A stretch of 64,000 nt of DNA from assembly GCF_014842075.1 (NCBI RefSeq), contig NZ_JACYVA010000002.1:248001-312000 (forward strand). The letters are read 5' to 3'. How positions within the stretch are numbered: position 1 is the first letter of the stretch; every line of letters begins with the position of its first letter. The notes beneath the pieces are model-generated. The model did no database searches. It was given only the letters and a program-made list of their open reading frames with translations, and was not told where the DNA came from. The position numbers and the translations under genes are program-made. Below, in pieces: positions 8,700 through 17,798 of the stretch. The DNA comes from Sphingomonas sp. CFBP 13720. Its GTDB lineage: Bacteria; Pseudomonadota; Alphaproteobacteria; Sphingomonadales; Sphingomonadaceae.

Positions 8700-8993
8700 A
8701 TGGGCACGAGTCAAGGAAGCGCCGGCTATCTGATGGAAAGCCGGTTGAACGATGCGAAACGCGGCAACGAAACCGCGTGGTTCGAACTGGGTATCTGTTA
8801 TTCCAGCGGCACCGGCGGCGCGGTGCTCGATCTGGTCGAAGCGCATAAATGGTTCAACCTCGCCGCCATGTCGGGGCTGGAACGCGCACAGGAATGTCGT
8901 GCCGAAATCGCCGGCGACATGAGCGCCCGTGAAATCGCCGCAGCGCAGAAAGCGGCGCGGGCGTTCCTTCAGGGTAGCGGACGGCTGAACTAG
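8700..8993 (+). CDS. Small Sel1-repeat protein
   Basis: 97 residues, starting at ATG 8700 behind a GGGGG run. A single complete Sel1-like helical repeat is seen (FELGICYSSGTGG followed by D..EAHKWFNLAAMSG..RA), and the tail MSAREIAAAQKAARAFL matches the common C-terminal helix of short alphaproteobacterial Sel1 proteins. Such proteins are cytoplasmic protein-binding scaffolds; no partner is indicated. There is no signal peptide. Confidence 0.78.
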   Translation: MGTSQGSAGYLMESRLNDAKRGNETAWFELGICYSSGTGGAVLDLVEAHKWFNLAAMSGLERAQECRAEIAGDMSAREIAAAQKAARAFLQGSGRLN

Positions 8994-9072
8994 GCCGTAG
9001 CCCCGGTACGGGCCGTGCCGGTCGGACACGGGGTACTTGCCACGGACGGTCGCTTCGCGGCACGATGCCGCC

Positions 9073-9882
9073 ATGACCACACCGGCTACCATCCGTATCG
9101 GCATCGGCGGCTGGACCTTTCCGCCATGGCGCGGCGGCGTCTTCTATCCCGAAGGACTGGCGCAGAAGCGCGAGCTGGAACATGCCGGCCGCGTGCTGAC
9201 CGCGCTGGAAATCAACGCGACCTTTCACGGCACGCAAAAGCCCGCGAGTTTCGCCAACTGGGCCGCCGCCGTGCCCGACGGCTTCGTCTTCACGGTCAAG
9301 GCGTCGCGCTTCTGCACGAATCGCAAGGCGCTCGCCGACGGGGGCGAATCGATCGCGAAGTTCCTCGGGTCCGGGTTGTCCGAACTGGGCGACCGGCTTG
9401 GCCCGATCCTGTGGCAGTTCGCGGCGACCAAACGCTTCGATGCCGACGATTTCGATGCGTTTCTCGCGTTGTTGCCTGCCACGCAGGACGGCATCGCACT
9501 ACGCCACGCGATCCACGTCCGCCACGAAAGTTTCGCGGTCCCGGAATTCGTCGCGATGGCGCGCAAGGCCGGGGTCGCGATCGTGTATGCCGATTCGGCC
9601 AAATATCCGGCGATCGCCGATGTGACGGGCGATTTTATCTACGCCCGCCTGGAAAACGCGGCGGAGGAGGTAACCACCGGCTATGATGATGCCGCGCTCG
9701 ACCGCTGGGCGGATGCCGCCCGGTTATGGGCGGACGGCGGGGCGCCGGGCGGGCTACCCTATGTCGATCCCGCACCACCGGCCGGCAAACCACGCGACAC
9801 CTTCGTCTTCTTCATCAACGGCGCAAAGGTGCGTGCGCCCGCCGGCGCACTGGCGTTGATCGAGCGGATCGGCAAAGGCTGA
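9073..9882 (+). CDS. DUF72 family protein (YecE-like)
   Basis: 269 residues. The start of the mature domain (IRIGIGGWTFPPWRG), the early ALEINATFHGTQ strand, the KASRFCTNRKAL segment and the late FVFFINGAK strand are the conserved TIM-barrel features of DUF72. The biochemical function of this very widespread family is unknown. ATG 9073 is used because the family begins only a few residues before the first beta strand; a longer frame from 9037 adds an unrelated tail. It is convergent with the mitofilin-like gene across a 37-bp gap filled by a GTCG microsatellite. Confidence 0.85.
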   Translation: MTTPATIRIGIGGWTFPPWRGGVFYPEGLAQKRELEHAGRVLTALEINATFHGTQKPASFANWAAAVPDGFVFTVKASRFCTNRKALADGGESIAKFLGSGLSELGDRLGPILWQFAATKRFDADDFDAFLALLPATQDGIALRHAIHVRHESFAVPEFVAMARKAGVAIVYADSAKYPAIADVTGDFIYARLENAAEEVTTGYDDAALDRWADAARLWADGGAPGGLPYVDPAPPAGKPRDTFVFFINGAKVRAPAGALALIERIGKG

Positions 9883-9894
9883 CCTGCACTACCT

Positions 9895-9918
9895 GTCGGT
9901 CGGTCGGTCGGTCGGTCG
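9895..9918. repeat. GTCG tetranucleotide microsatellite, six perfect copies
   Basis: GTCG is repeated six times without interruption between the converging stop codons of the DUF72 and mitofilin-like genes; the repeat ends one base before the mitofilin-like stop codon. It is not coding, and copy-number change would not alter either protein. Confidence 0.95.
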
Positions 9919-9919
9919 A

Positions 9920-10819
9920 TCAAAGCGAGGGCGCCAGCGGATCGGATGCGGGCGCGACCGCAGGAACCGGCACCGCCTGCGCCGCCGGGGCCGGCAGCGG
10001 CGCGTCCAGCGCGACCACTTCCAGATCGATCAGCGCATTTCGCGCGTCGAGATAACGGCGGGCCGACCGCATCCAGCCAGCGGCATTGGCGGCACCGGGC
10101 ATGCGCTCGACCTCCGCCAACGCCAGTTCGACCTGCCCGGTATCCAGCCGCCGCCGCGCGCGCTCCAGTCGGTCGGCCGGGCGGCTGGTCGGGGTCGTAC
10201 CCTGCCGCAGCACGATCAACTGGCTCGCCTCGCGGCGCAGCGATCCCCACCAGTCCTCGCCCACCGGCCCGCCGATCAGCTGCGGCGCGATCCCGTCGAG
10301 CGAACTGCGCAGATCCTCCAGCGTCACCGGCTGTGGCGCGATCGACAGGATGCGCCGGACCGCGTCGGGACGTTGCAGCGCGAACCGGTCGCGCAACTGC
10401 CCCTCCAGATGTTCGAGCGGACGGCCACGATCCAGCGCGCGGCTCACCGCCACGATCACCATCATGTTCTCGGCACGCGTGGCATAGCTGGCCGCCGCCC
10501 GCGCGCTGCCGTCGATCGCGGCCACCCGCTGTTCCAGCACCGCGATCTGCGCGCCCAGCGTCGCCTCGCGCGCGGTCAGCGCCTGTAACGTAGCGATCTG
10601 TGCCGATGGCTGCGGCTGCGCGACCGGGGCCGGCGCGGATGTCGGCACGGCGGCAGGCGTCGTTCCCCAGCCAAGGCGCGGCCCGATATAGGGCAACAGC
10701 GCCAGCGTCGCACCGATCCCGATCACGAAGGCGAGGATCGCGACGGCGATCCATCCCCGTCCCCGTGCACGCGGGCGCGCGCCGCTGTTCGCCACGAAGG
10801 GCGCGTCTTCGGTTGTCAT
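9920..10819 (-). CDS. Mitofilin/Mic60-like inner membrane protein
   Basis: 299 residues. A short N-terminal tail is followed by one transmembrane helix (WIAVAILAFVIGIGATLALL), a Pro/Ala-rich linker and a largely helical periplasmic domain with a coiled-coil stretch. This architecture, and its position immediately after hemC-hemD, match alphaproteobacterial COG4223 proteins regarded as homologues of mitochondrial Mic60, which shapes cristae. Established knowledge is the Mic60 link and the heme-operon location in this class; the assignment here rests on architecture and synteny rather than a visible catalytic motif. ATG 10819 was chosen; upstream residues are low-complexity. It lies 31 bp after hemD, and no hemY-like gene follows. 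Confidence 0.65.
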   Translation of the reverse strand: MTTEDAPFVANSGARPRARGRGWIAVAILAFVIGIGATLALLPYIGPRLGWGTTPAAVPTSAPAPVAQPQPSAQIATLQALTAREATLGAQIAVLEQRVAAIDGSARAAASYATRAENMMVIVAVSRALDRGRPLEHLEGQLRDRFALQRPDAVRRILSIAPQPVTLEDLRSSLDGIAPQLIGGPVGEDWWGSLRREASQLIVLRQGTTPTSRPADRLERARRRLDTGQVELALAEVERMPGAANAAGWMRSARRYLDARNALIDLEVVALDAPLPAPAAQAVPVPAVAPASDPLAPSL

Positions 10820-10850
10820 GCCCGCCTTATCCGCCGCCGCGACGATGCGG

Positions 10851-11507
10851 TCAATCGGCGAGGGTACAGGCGGCGGCGATCGTCGCCGCGTCGATCGGGG
10901 CGTCCGCGATCGCGACCGCGCGCCACCCCGTTCCCAGCGCCGCGGCAATGGCTGCGGACAGTGCGGCGACCGCGATCTCCCCCCGCGCGCCGACCAGCGC
11001 GGCCAGTCGCTCGGCGGCGCGTACCGAATGGACCAGCGCGACCGATCCCGCCAGCATTGTCACATCAACGCGATCGACCGGATCGGCGGCATAGACGGCG
11101 CGGATGCCTGAGAGCGCGGGATGCCCCGCGACCGCCCGTTCGCGCCCGGTCAGCAGCAGCCCCCGGGTAACGCCGCCTGCCTGCGCCGCATCCAGCAGCG
11201 CCCGACCGTCCGCGATGCCGGTCGCGACGACGCGCAACCCGGCCGCCCGGGCCGCCGCCGCCGTCGCTGCACCCACCGCATGGACCGGCAACGCGGCATA
11301 GCGCGCCAATGCAGTCCCGGCGTGACGGACCGCATTGGCGCTGGTCAGGATCAGCGCGTCATGATCCTCGACCGGCGGCGCGGTCCACGCCAGCGCGACG
11401 ATGTCGAACAACGGCAGACGGATCGCCATTCGCCCCGCCGCCTCGATCGCGGCGGCGGTGGCGGCATTACCCGGTTCGGGCCGCAGCACCGCCAGCGGAC
11501 GGCTCAC
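10851..11507 (-). CDS. hemD: Uroporphyrinogen-III synthase
   Basis: 218 residues from a GTG at 11507 that overlaps the hemC stop (GTGA). The N-terminus (SRPLAVLRPEPGN) and the segment DALILTSANAVRHAG are characteristic HemD features, and the two-lobed alpha/beta pattern is clear. HemD closes hydroxymethylbilane into uroporphyrinogen III, with inversion of ring D, in the cytoplasm. Sequence conservation in HemD is weak in general, so the position directly behind hemC, with translational coupling, is strong supporting evidence. Confidence 0.88.
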   Translation of the reverse strand: MSRPLAVLRPEPGNAATAAAIEAAGRMAIRLPLFDIVALAWTAPPVEDHDALILTSANAVRHAGTALARYAALPVHAVGAATAAAARAAGLRVVATGIADGRALLDAAQAGGVTRGLLLTGRERAVAGHPALSGIRAVYAADPVDRVDVTMLAGSVALVHSVRAAERLAALVGARGEIAVAALSAAIAAALGTGWRAVAIADAPIDAATIAAACTLAD

Positions 11508-12415
11508 CGTGCGAACAGCCGTGCCACGATCTCGGGTGCACGCGCCAGCAGCGTTTCGGCAAGCGCGCGCGGCAGGTCGATATCGTCGATCGCGCCGCTG
11601 GTGATGCCGGCCACATGCGCACTGCCGTCCTGCGCCAGCAATTCCGCCGACAACGTCAGCACGTCGCCCGCGATCGTCGCCAGCGCGGCGACCGGCGAAT
11701 GGCAATCCGCCCCCAGCGCGGCAAGGAACCCGCGTTCGGCGCGCACCGCCTGATGTGTCGGCGCATGGTCGATCGCCGCGACGTAACTCCGCGCGCGATC
11801 ATCGTCGGCGCGCACCTCGATGCCGACGGCACCCTGCGCCGGGGCGGGCAACAGGATGGTCAACGGTACGGCGCTCCCGATATCATGCCTGCCGAGCCGT
11901 TCCAGCCCCGCCGCCGCGAGCAACGTCGCATCGACCTCTCCCGCCGCCAATTTGGCCAGCCGCGTGTCGACATTGCCGCGAAACAGCACGATCCGCGCAT
12001 CGGGCCGGTGACGCAGCACCTGCGCCGCCCGGCGCGGACTGCTGGTGCCGACCACCCCGCCCGACCGCAGTTCGTCCAGCGTCGCGATCCCGACCAGCCG
12101 GTCGCGCACGTCGGCGCGGGGCAGCATGCCGCCGATGCGGATTTCGGTCGGGCGGATCGTCTCCACATCCTTCATCGAATGGACCGCCGCGTCGATCTCG
12201 CCGGCCAGCAGTGCGCGGTCCAGTTCCTTGGTCCACAGCGCCTTGCCACCGATCTCCGCCAGCGCGCGATCCTGCACCCGGTCGCCGGTGGTACGGATCG
12301 GCACGATCGCGATAGCGTCCGCATCGATCCCATGCGCCGTCGCCAGCGCCGCACGCACGGCATGCGCCTGTACCAGCGCCAGCGGCGATCCGCGCGTGCC
12401 CAGTCTGAACGTCAT
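11504..12415 (-). CDS. hemC: Hydroxymethylbilane synthase (porphobilinogen deaminase)
   Basis: 303 residues. The N-terminus (FRLGTRGSPLALVQA), the VHSMKDV active-site segment, GTSSPRRAAQ and the cofactor-binding Cys238 in GADCHSPVAA are all as expected. The enzyme polymerises four porphobilinogens on a dipyrromethane cofactor bound to that Cys. ATG 12415 starts two codons after an in-frame GTG at 12421; the ATG gives the usual N-terminus. It is the first gene of a hemC-hemD-mitofilin-like operon and is divergent from the diguanylate cyclase gene across 368 bp. Confidence 0.95.
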   Translation of the reverse strand: MTFRLGTRGSPLALVQAHAVRAALATAHGIDADAIAIVPIRTTGDRVQDRALAEIGGKALWTKELDRALLAGEIDAAVHSMKDVETIRPTEIRIGGMLPRADVRDRLVGIATLDELRSGGVVGTSSPRRAAQVLRHRPDARIVLFRGNVDTRLAKLAAGEVDATLLAAAGLERLGRHDIGSAVPLTILLPAPAQGAVGIEVRADDDRARSYVAAIDHAPTHQAVRAERGFLAALGADCHSPVAALATIAGDVLTLSAELLAQDGSAHVAGITSGAIDDIDLPRALAETLLARAPEIVARLFAR

Positions 12416-12783
12416 CGGCACCCGCTACGCATCGCGCGCGCATTCGGCAAGGCGCGAGAACGACCCGGTTCGCACCGCGGCGAAGCGACACGCGCGCAAC
12501 CGCACCGCAAACCTGCCGCGGCAACCGGTCCGACAAGCAGCTTCATCAGGCGCAGCGCCGGTTTATTTGCCACCGGCTCATCGCAATCGACTGGCGCGCA
12601 GCAGCAATACATACGGGCGAATTGCAAAATATTCAGGTCCCGGCCGGCTATTTTGCCGCGAGGTAGAACGTTGACCTGAAACAACAAACCGTGCCGGACG
12701 CTCATTGTCCGGCGTGCCCCCATTATCGGTAAATTATAGAATGTTGCGTATCCGATCGATCTGATTTTCGGATTTTCCTCCAA
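12416..12783. other. Divergent intergenic region between hemC and a GGDEF gene
   Basis: 368 bases without a supportable gene. The right part, from about 12580, is noticeably less GC-rich than the neighbourhood and ends in a run of A/T just before the GGDEF start. It presumably contains both divergent promoters; I could not define a convincing -35/-10 pair or operator. Confidence 0.4.
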
Positions 12784-13695
12784 ATGCTACAAGTTCTGGA
12801 ACATCTGACCGCGCTGCATTCGGCGAGCAATGCCCTGGTTGCCGTGTACGACCCTTACGACCGGGTCGCCTATGCCAACGCGGCGTTCCGGTCGGCCTTC
12901 TTTGTCCCGGATGGCGAACACCCGTTGTGGATCGATCTGATGCGACGCAATTATGCGCTGGGTCGCGGATCACGGATCGAAACTACGGATATCGAGGCGT
13001 GGCTGGTCTCGACACTGTCGCGTCGCGCGAAACTCGCCCAACGCGCGCTGGAATCCGATCTTGTCGACGGCCGCTGGCTGTGGATTGTCGAAACGACGCT
13101 CGCCAGCGGCTGGGGGCTGTTCATCGGCACCGACATAACGAATCTTCGCACGGACGAACGAAGCCTTCGACAGGCCCGTGATATCGCACTGCGCGCGGCG
13201 CAGACCGACGAACTGACCGGCCTTTCCAACCGCCGTCACATCATGTCGGTACTCGAAGCCGTCATCGCGCGGCGGACGATCTCGCAATCGGGCAAAGGTT
13301 GCGTAAGCGTGATCGACATCGATCATTTCAAACGCATCAACGACGTCTACGGACATCAGGTCGGTGACGAGGTATTAGTCGCCACCGGCCGGTTCATTCG
13401 CTCCGCCGTCCGGGTCAAGGATGCGTTCGGGCGGGTCGGCGGCGAAGAGTTCATGCTCGTCCTGCCCGACCTTACTCTCGATGAAGGTAAATGCGTCATC
13501 GCCGACGTACTTCGCCGGATACGCAAGTATCGGCCGTCGACGACCCATCCCGACATCGCCGTCACCTGCTCCGCCGGCCTGACCGAAATCCTTCCCGGCG
13601 ACGATATCCGCACGGTCTTTGCACGGGCGGACGGCAATCTGTACGAGGCCAAACGACGGGGTCGCGACCGGTCGGTATCGTGCGGCACAGACTGA
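12784..13695 (+). CDS. Diguanylate cyclase with N-terminal PAS-like domain
   Basis: 303 residues. Residues 1-115 resemble a PAS sensor (DPYDRVAYANAAF and later GWGLFIGTDIT). A linker helix leads into a GGDEF domain starting at TDELTGLSNRR. The active-site half-loop is GGEEF at 219-223, the metal-binding Asp lies in IDIDHFK at 178-180, and an RxxD product-inhibition site (RVKD, 210-213) sits exactly five residues before GGEEF. All of this predicts an active, feedback-inhibited c-di-GMP synthase. There is no transmembrane segment, so it is cytosolic. The ligand for the PAS-like part is unknown. It sits between hemC and tsaD, which are often direct divergent neighbours in this class. Confidence 0.92.
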   Translation: MLQVLEHLTALHSASNALVAVYDPYDRVAYANAAFRSAFFVPDGEHPLWIDLMRRNYALGRGSRIETTDIEAWLVSTLSRRAKLAQRALESDLVDGRWLWIVETTLASGWGLFIGTDITNLRTDERSLRQARDIALRAAQTDELTGLSNRRHIMSVLEAVIARRTISQSGKGCVSVIDIDHFKRINDVYGHQVGDEVLVATGRFIRSAVRVKDAFGRVGGEEFMLVLPDLTLDEGKCVIADVLRRIRKYRPSTTHPDIAVTCSAGLTEILPGDDIRTVFARADGNLYEAKRRGRDRSVSCGTD

Positions 13696-13878
13696 ACCGC
13701 CACGATCGACCATGGCATGCGCCAATCCGCCGTTCGGATGGACGGCCGGCCGGCACCGGGCCACAGTCTGTGTGCGAACGCACCGGCGACCTGCCGGCAC
13801 GAACCGATCGCTTTCCGCACGCCTGCGAATTGAAATCCTCCATTCGCCCCGCGCGCCAAACCGCGCTACAGCGCGCCC

Positions 13879-14925
13879 ATGTCCGCGTCCGCACCCCTTG
13901 TCCTCGGCATCGAATCCAGTTGTGACGAAACCGCCGTCGCGGTCGTTCGTGGCGACCGCTCTATCCTGTCGCACCGGCTGGCGGGACAGGAAGCGGCGCA
14001 CGCGCCCTATGGCGGGGTGGTGCCGGAAATCGCGGCGCGGGCGCATGTCGAAATCCTGCCCGCACTGGTCGAAGGTGCGCTGGCCGATGCGAAGGTCGCG
14101 CTCGCGGATATCGATGCCGTCGCCGCGACCGCCGGACCGGGCCTGATCGGCGGAGTGATGGTCGGTCTGGTGATGGGCAAGGCGCTGGCTCATGCCGCCG
14201 GAAAGCCGCTCGTGGCGGTCAATCATCTAGAAGGACACGCGCTGTCGCCGCGCCTGACCGATCCCGACCTGACCTTCCCGTATCTGCTGTTGCTGGTATC
14301 GGGTGGTCATTGCCAGTTGCTGCGGGTCGACGGCGTGGGCGCCTATCGCCGGCTGGGCACGACGATCGACGACGCGGCGGGGGAAGCGTTCGACAAGACC
14401 GCCAAGCTGCTCGGCCTGGGATATCCCGGCGGGCCGCGTGTCGAGGAATCGGCACGCGCTGGCGATCCGAAGTCCGTCCCGTTGCCGCGCCCGCTGATCG
14501 GATCGGCCGATCCGCATTTCTCGTTCGCCGGCTTGAAAAGCGCGGTGCTGCGCGCGCATGCGGCGGGCAAGTACAGCATCCCCGATATCGCCGCCTCATT
14601 CCAGCAGGCGGTGGTCGATTGCCTGATCGATCGTACCCTGCGCGCGCTCGACATGGCGGGTCCGGTCGACGCGCTGGTCGTGGCGGGCGGGGTCGCCGCG
14701 AACCGCGCGGTCCGCACCGCGCTGGAACGACTGGCGGAAGGGCGCGGCCTGCGCTTCGTCGCGCCGCCGCTATGGCTGTGTACCGACAACGCGGCAATGA
14801 TCGCATGGGCCGGGGCGGAGCGGTTCATGGCGGGGCATACCGACCCGCTGGACGTGGCGGCGCGCCCACGCTGGCCGCTCGATCCACAGGCGGACAAGGT
14901 ACGCGGTGCAGGAGTGAAGGCATGA
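13879..14925 (+). CDS. tsaD: tRNA threonylcarbamoyladenosine synthase subunit TsaD
   Basis: 348 residues. The N-terminus [15 protein letters not shown], the metal-binding HLEGH (His116 and His120) and the C-terminal metal Asp in [13 protein letters not shown] are the defining TsaD/Kae1/Qri7 features. TsaD transfers the threonylcarbamoyl group to A37 of ANN-decoding tRNAs, with TsaB and TsaE. Its stop overlaps the gpsA start (ATGA), so the two are co-translated. The ATG at 13879 gives the canonical N-terminus. Confidence 0.96.
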   Translation: MSASAPLVLGIESSCDETAVAVVRGDRSILSHRLAGQEAAHAPYGGVVPEIAARAHVEILPALVEGALADAKVALADIDAVAATAGPGLIGGVMVGLVMGKALAHAAGKPLVAVNHLEGHALSPRLTDPDLTFPYLLLLVSGGHCQLLRVDGVGAYRRLGTTIDDAAGEAFDKTAKLLGLGYPGGPRVEESARAGDPKSVPLPRPLIGSADPHFSFAGLKSAVLRAHAAGKYSIPDIAASFQQAVVDCLIDRTLRALDMAGPVDALVVAGGVAANRAVRTALERLAEGRGLRFVAPPLWLCTDNAAMIAWAGAERFMAGHTDPLDVAARPRWPLDPQADKVRGAGVKA

Positions 14926-15896
14926 GGATCGCGGTGATCGGCGGCGGCGCATGGGGCACCGCGCTGGCACAGGTGGCGGCGCGCGGCGGCCCGGTGACGT
15001 TGTGGGCGCGTGAGGGCGACGTGGTCGAATCGATCAATCGCGCACATGAAAATCCGGTGTTCCTGCCGGGCGTGGCGCTGTCGCCCGCGATCCTTGCCAC
15101 AGGCGACGTGCGCGATCTGGCCTCGGCCGACGCGCTGCTGGTCGTCGTCCCGGCGCAGCATGTCCGCGCGGTCCTCTCGACGATCGACGTCGGCACCCGC
15201 GCGCTGGTGCTGTGCGCCAAGGGGATCGAGGCGGGCAGCCGGATGCTGGTCGGCGAAGTCGCGCAGGCGGTGCATCCGCAGGCCCCGGTGGCGGTGCTGT
15301 CCGGTCCGACCTTCGCGCACGAGGTCGCGGGCGGCAAGCCGACAGCGGTGACGCTTGCCTGCGCCGATCCGGTGCTGCGCGCCCGGCTGGCCGAACGAAT
15401 CGCCGCGCCCGCGTTCCGCCCCTATGCGTCCGACGACGTCACCGGCGCGGAGATCGGCGGCGCGGTCAAGAACGTGCTGGCGATCGCGTGCGGCGTGGTC
15501 GACGGCGCGGGGCTGGGCCAGAACGCCCGCGCCTCGGTCGTCGCGCGCGGCTTTGCCGAAATGACGCGGTTCGGACTGGCGCGCGGCGCTCGCGCGGAGA
15601 CGCTGGCTGGCCTCTCGGGGCTGGGCGATCTGGTGCTGACCTGTTCGTCCACCGCGTCGCGCAACTATTCGCTGGGCGTTGGGCTGGGCCGTGGCGAGGC
15701 GGCAACGACCCTGCTCGCCGATCGCCGCACGGTGGCGGAAGGCGCGTTCACCGCCCCTGTACTGGCCGAAGCGGCGGCGGAGGCCGGCGTCGACATGCCG
15801 GTGACGGCAGCGGTCGGCGCACTGCTGGCAGGCACGCCAGTGGCACAGGTCATCGACGCGCTGCTCAGCCGCCCGCTGCGGGCCGAAGGAGTGTAG
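14922..15896 (+). CDS. gpsA: Glycerol-3-phosphate dehydrogenase [NAD(P)+]
   Basis: 324 residues. The dinucleotide-binding motif [12 protein letters not shown] opens the protein. The catalytic Lys is in [11 protein letters not shown], and the conserved [14 protein letters not shown] and SRNYSLG segments follow. The enzyme reduces dihydroxyacetone phosphate to sn-glycerol-3-phosphate for phospholipid synthesis in the cytoplasm. It is translationally coupled to tsaD. Its 3' end converges on the AsmA gene, with a hairpin between. Confidence 0.96.
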   Translation: MRIAVIGGGAWGTALAQVAARGGPVTLWAREGDVVESINRAHENPVFLPGVALSPAILATGDVRDLASADALLVVVPAQHVRAVLSTIDVGTRALVLCAKGIEAGSRMLVGEVAQAVHPQAPVAVLSGPTFAHEVAGGKPTAVTLACADPVLRARLAERIAAPAFRPYASDDVTGAEIGGAVKNVLAIACGVVDGAGLGQNARASVVARGFAEMTRFGLARGARAETLAGLSGLGDLVLTCSSTASRNYSLGVGLGRGEAATTLLADRRTVAEGAFTAPVLAEAAAEAGVDMPVTAAVGALLAGTPVAQVIDALLSRPLRAEGV

Positions 15897-15918
15897 GCGG
15901 ACCGGATCGCTGCCACGC

Positions 15919-15940
15919 GTAAGGCGACCGGCCGCCTTAC
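15919..15940. terminator. Candidate bidirectional terminator hairpin between gpsA and the AsmA gene
   Basis: Eight-base perfect arms GTAAGGCG/CGCCTTAC flank a six-base loop, midway between two converging stop codons. There is no U tract on either side, so intrinsic termination is uncertain; a Rho-assisted or 3'-end-stabilising role is equally possible. Confidence 0.45.
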
Positions 15941-15971
15941 CCTCGACGTCGCTACCGCACCCCATCACCCC

Positions 15972-17798
15972 CTACCGCAACACCCGCCGCACCAGCGCAC
16001 CGCAATCGGCATTCCCCGCCAACGGTGCCTGATCGCCGCCGATCGCCTTCCCCAGCATGCGCAGGATCCCGCCCGCGCTCTTCACGCCGGGAGGAATCGC
16101 GATTTGCGGCGATTGGAGCCGCCCGGTGACGCGCACCGGCTGGTCCAGCCGCAACAGGCTGCGCTGTTTCGGCGCACCCGTCAGTGCGATCGACAGCGTT
16201 TCGTCGGCCAGGTTTACCCGCCCCTGCCCCCGCGTCTGTGCGCGCGACGTGTCGACGATCATCGGGTCGAGCCGCCCGATCCCGTTCCTGACGTCCAGCC
16301 GCAACGCCACGCAGCGCAGCCGCGCCCGCGCGTCCTCGTCGGTGGTCACCCCCCGCGCGACGTCGGCTCCCAGCAACGATGCCATCTTCGCGGGCAGCGT
16401 CCCGCCCGTCGCGGCAAGGCCGATCATGCCGTCCGCCCGACCGATCGCCGCGCGGATCGTGTCGCCGCTGCCGACCAGCCGCATCCGCCCGGTCAACGGC
16501 GCATCGACCGGCGCACCTCCGGCAAAGGTCGAGATTCGCGAATCGGACAGCGCCAGATCGAACGTCACGCGCGGCGTCGTGCGATCGCGCTGGTCGATCA
16601 CCGCGCTGCCGGCGATCCGCCCCTGTGCCAGCGCCAGCGTCAACGGCCGGACCGTCAGCCGACTGTGGTCGATCGCCAGCGTCGCGTCGAGGCTGCGCAA
16701 CCCGTCTCCGTCGAGCATCCGGTCGACCCGGATCGCCAGCCGTCCGTCCAGCGTGTCCAGCTTGGCAAGGTTGATCCGCGTTCCCGGCAGCACGCGCGGG
16801 CCGATCCGCCGTTCGATCGCGGCGGCGCGGGCGCGGCCTTCGTCGGTGGCAAGATCGTCGAACGACAGCGTCGCGAAATGGAGGCGACCATCGACGCCGG
16901 TGCGACCATCCGCCCTGGTAATCGTTGCACTGCCGCGCGTCAGTCGCGACCGTCCGATCGTCCCGGCCAGCCGTTCGACCGTCCATGTCGTGCCGTCGTG
17001 CCGCACCCGCGCACGCAGGTCGACCGGTTGCGTGCCGAACAACCCCGCCTCGATCAGCGCATCCAGCGTCTTGAGGTCGTTCGCACGCGCGGTCAGGTCT
17101 ACGGTCATGCGGTCGGTGCCCAGCGGCGTCGCCATCACCCCGTTGGCATCCACCGTGATCGTCGGCCCTGCGACGCGCACCGCGAACGGCCATGGCCCGT
17201 CGCCGCGAATGACCGGCCCGGTCAGTGCGACACGAACTGGTCGATCGTCGATCGCCCCCGTTCCCGCCGCGCGGAAACCGTTCGCGTTCGACGTCACCGT
17301 GACGGCGAAGCGCCGGTTCTGCACCGCGTCGCGATAGTCGATCACGAGATCGCGTACCGTCAGACTGGTGATCGCCGCCGCCGACCCGCTTTCGCCGCGC
17401 TTGTCCGGCGACCAGTTCTTGCGGCCGTCGCGCGATCGCACCATCGCCACGCGTCCGCCCTCTACCGCCAGCGCCTGAAGATCGAAGTTGCCGCGCAACA
17501 ACGGCAGCACCTTGAAGCGCAGGTCGACGCGGTCGAGCCGGACCAGATCGCCCGTCCCCGCCCATGACGGCTGCGCGATCGTCAGGTCGCGCACGATCAG
17601 CGTCGGGGAAAAGGACAGCGGCTCGATCCGTTCGATCGTGCCGATCGACACGTCCGACCCGAAGCGCTGCGATAACGACCGGCTGACCCGGTCGCGCAAC
17701 ACGCCCCACGGAAACGCCGCCAATATCAGCAGGACGACCAGAAACAGTCCGACCAGACTGCCGAGGAGAATGCGCCAGAAGCGGGGAAGCGTTGCCAT
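15972..17798 (-). CDS. AsmA-family protein
   Basis: 608 residues. One N-terminal transmembrane helix (residues about 8-30) is followed by a long beta-rich periplasmic region. The early motif RVSRSLSQRFGSDVSIGTIE and the C-terminal AsmA_2-like region with GQGRVNLADETLSIALTG and GRLQSPQIAIPPGV are characteristic. AsmA/TamB/YhdP-like proteins form bridge-like grooves that carry lipids between inner and outer membrane. ATG 17798 places the membrane helix close to the N-terminus; a TTG-initiated extension to 17843 is unlikely. It stands alone, convergent with gpsA. Confidence 0.85.
   Translation of the reverse strand: MATLPRFWRILLGSLVGLFLVVLLILAAFPWGVLRDRVSRSLSQRFGSDVSIGTIERIEPLSFSPTLIVRDLTIAQPSWAGTGDLVRLDRVDLRFKVLPLLRGNFDLQALAVEGGRVAMVRSRDGRKNWSPDKRGESGSAAAITSLTVRDLVIDYRDAVQNRRFAVTVTSNANGFRAAGTGAIDDRPVRVALTGPVIRGDGPWPFAVRVAGPTITVDANGVMATPLGTDRMTVDLTARANDLKTLDALIEAGLFGTQPVDLRARVRHDGTTWTVERLAGTIGRSRLTRGSATITRADGRTGVDGRLHFATLSFDDLATDEGRARAAAIERRIGPRVLPGTRINLAKLDTLDGRLAIRVDRMLDGDGLRSLDATLAIDHSRLTVRPLTLALAQGRIAGSAVIDQRDRTTPRVTFDLALSDSRISTFAGGAPVDAPLTGRMRLVGSGDTIRAAIGRADGMIGLAATGGTLPAKMASLLGADVARGVTTDEDARARLRCVALRLDVRNGIGRLDPMIVDTSRAQTRGQGRVNLADETLSIALTGAPKQRSLLRLDQPVRVTGRLQSPQIAIPPGVKSAGGILRMLGKAIGGDQAPLAGNADCGALVRRVLR

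Noticed and set aside
9895..9918. GTCG repeat as a CRISPR or attachment site
   Set aside because: A simple tetranucleotide tandem array without spacers or flanking mobile genes.
12412..12783. Small minus-strand frame between hemC and the GGDEF gene
   Set aside because: No ribosome-binding site, and it overlaps the hemC 5' end; composition is not convincingly protein-like.
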